Shown: positions 6,651 through 7,335 of the stretch, piece by piece
How the letters are laid out: every line of letters starts with the position of its first letter
Numbering within the stretch: position 1 is the first letter of the stretch
From: an uncultured Clostridia bacterium
Lineage (GTDB): Bacteria; Bacillota; Clostridia; Oscillospirales; Oscillospiraceae
DNA length: 7,335 nucleotides
Reading direction: 5' to 3'
Assembly (NCBI GenBank): GCA_947176425.1
Contig: CAMWQV010000090.1
Coordinates: 1-7,335, forward strand
Translations under genes and position numbers: made by a program
Notes under the pieces: model-generated
The model's input: only the letters and a program-made list of their open reading frames with translations
The model's database searches: none
What the model was told of the DNA's origin: nothing

Positions 6651-6660
6651 AGAGTATAAT
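6632..6660 (+). promoter_or_regulatory. Sigma-A type promoter for the PAP2 phosphatase gene
   Basis: TTGTTT (6632-6637) and a perfect TATAAT (6655-6660) are separated by 17 bases. The transcript would begin near 6667, about 26 bases before the ATG. The promoter diverges from the phosphofructokinase promoter, with only 23 bases between the two -35 boxes. Confidence 0.75.
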
Positions 6661-6692
6661 AGGGCCGGAAAAATTTACTGAGGAGGAAAATT

Positions 6693-7335
6693 ATGGAAGT
6701 GCTTTACTGGTTTGAATCCATCCGGATGCCCGTGCTGGATATAATCATGTCCCTCATCACCCATTTGGGGGAGGAGACGTTCTTTATGGCGGCGGCGTTA
6801 TATGTATTTTGGTGTGCGGACAAACGGAAAGGCTACTATCTCTTATCGGTTGGCTTCGCGGGAATACTCGTCAACCAATGGCTGAAAATCGTATTCCGCA
6901 TACCGCGCCCGTGGGTAAAGGACCCGAATTTTACCATTGTAGAATCAGCCCAGGCGGAAGCGGGAGGCTACAGCTTTCCCAGCGGTCACACCCAGACCGC
7001 AGCCGGATTGTTCGGCGGTGTAGCGCGGGTATCGAGACGGTGGTGGATCCGCGTCTGCTGTATTCTTGCGGCGCTGGCGGTCGCGGTCTCGCGGCTGTAC
7101 TTAGGCGTTCACACACCGGCGGACGTAGCCGTATCGCTGGCGGCGGCGGTCGTATTGATTTTCGGCCTGCACCCTGTATTTGATGCCACACTGTGGTTTC
7201 CGAACCGTATGTATCTTATTATCGGCGGTTTGATGGCGGTCAGCTTTGCGTTTGTGGGATTCATGGAATTTTTCCCGTTTCCGGCAGACGTTGACCTGGA
7301 AAATTTAACCTCCGCGCTGAACAACGCCTATAAAA
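6693..7335 (+). CDS. PAP2-family membrane phosphatase, 3' end beyond the window
   Basis: 214 codons are visible with no stop before the right edge. All three motifs of the PAP2 (type 2 phosphatidic acid phosphatase) superfamily are present and correctly ordered: K65-x6-R72-P73, P96-S-G-H99, and S133-R-x5-H140. His99 and His140 are the expected catalytic pair. Hydrophobic segments at about residues 28-41, 50-63, 103-112, 120-132, 143-158 and 173-188 fit a polytopic membrane protein. The family removes phosphate from lipid phosphates, and bacterial members include undecaprenyl-diphosphate phosphatases that recycle the cell-wall lipid carrier; the substrate here cannot be told from sequence. AGGAGG at 6681-6686 ends 6 bases before ATG. 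The visible part already exceeds the minimal PAP2 core, and the last segment (after about residue 190) looks like the start of an additional C-terminal part. Confidence 0.92.
   Translation, partial: MEVLYWFESIRMPVLDIIMSLITHLGEETFFMAAALYVFWCADKRKGYYLLSVGFAGILVNQWLKIVFRIPRPWVKDPNFTIVESAQAEAGGYSFPSGHTQTAAGLFGGVARVSRRWWIRVCCILAALAVAVSRLYLGVHTPADVAVSLAAAVVLIFGLHPVFDATLWFPNRMYLIIGGLMAVSFAFVGFMEFFPFPADVDLENLTSALNNAYK

Noticed and set aside
6809..7183. 124-codon open frame on the plus strand overlapping the PAP2 gene
   Set aside because: The PAP2 frame from ATG 6693 has promoter, ribosome site and all catalytic motifs. This frame is an out-of-phase shadow.
1..7335. Search by eye for tRNA or rRNA genes, CRISPR arrays, insertion sequences and attachment sites
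   Set aside because: I saw no cloverleaf-like segment, no regular repeat-spacer pattern, and no transposase or integrase motif. Almost all of the window is taken up by the genes listed.

Overview
The window reads as a piece of chromosome from a Firmicute (Bacillota), most likely a gut clostridium of the Oscillospiraceae/Ruminococcaceae type. The reasons are strong AGGAGG ribosome sites, sigma-A type promoters, mid-range base composition, a pyrophosphate-type phosphofructokinase, and tandem BlaR1-like M56 membrane peptidases with long extracellular tails. The placement comes from gene content only.

Region 1 (1-5192, + strand) is a run of three tightly spaced genes. The first is cut by the left edge: the end of an M56 (BlaR1/MecR1-type) zinc peptidase domain, a last membrane helix, and a long ectodomain made of two tandem copies of a ~315-residue unit. 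An in-frame TAG at 251-253 interrupts it although the frame stays open for 727 codons afterwards. It is either a fresh nonsense pseudogene or a gene read through an amber codon. Next is a 137-residue protein with one N-terminal membrane helix and no function I can name. Third is an intact 769-residue protein with an unusual architecture: BlaR1-like membrane M56 peptidase, then two Asp-box (BNR-like) motifs, then a LytR-CpsA-Psr (LCP) domain. The M56 portions of genes 1 and 3 align without gaps for about 360 nt and then diverge abruptly right after the last membrane helix, so one signalling core carries two unrelated ectodomains. No BlaI-type repressor gene is visible; one could lie to the left of the window.

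Region 2 (5193-5286) is a short convergent gap with a perfect 14-bp hairpin, probably a shared terminator.

Region 3 (5287-6525, - strand) is a complete phosphofructokinase whose active-site residues are those of the pyrophosphate-dependent class.

Region 4 (6526-6692) is a divergent promoter region with a good promoter on each strand and four copies of a CAAGT/ACTTG pentamer. Region 5 (6693-7335, + strand) is the start of a PAP2-family membrane phosphatase that runs off the right edge with all three catalytic motifs visible.

The three-gene cluster looks like envelope-sensing machinery: M56 proteins normally pass an extracellular signal to an intracellular proteolytic event, and an LCP ectodomain suggests a cell-wall glycopolymer or its lipid carrier as the signal. 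The PAP2 protein could also act in lipid-carrier recycling, but it has its own promoter and lies beyond the glycolytic gene, so a functional link is only a possibility.
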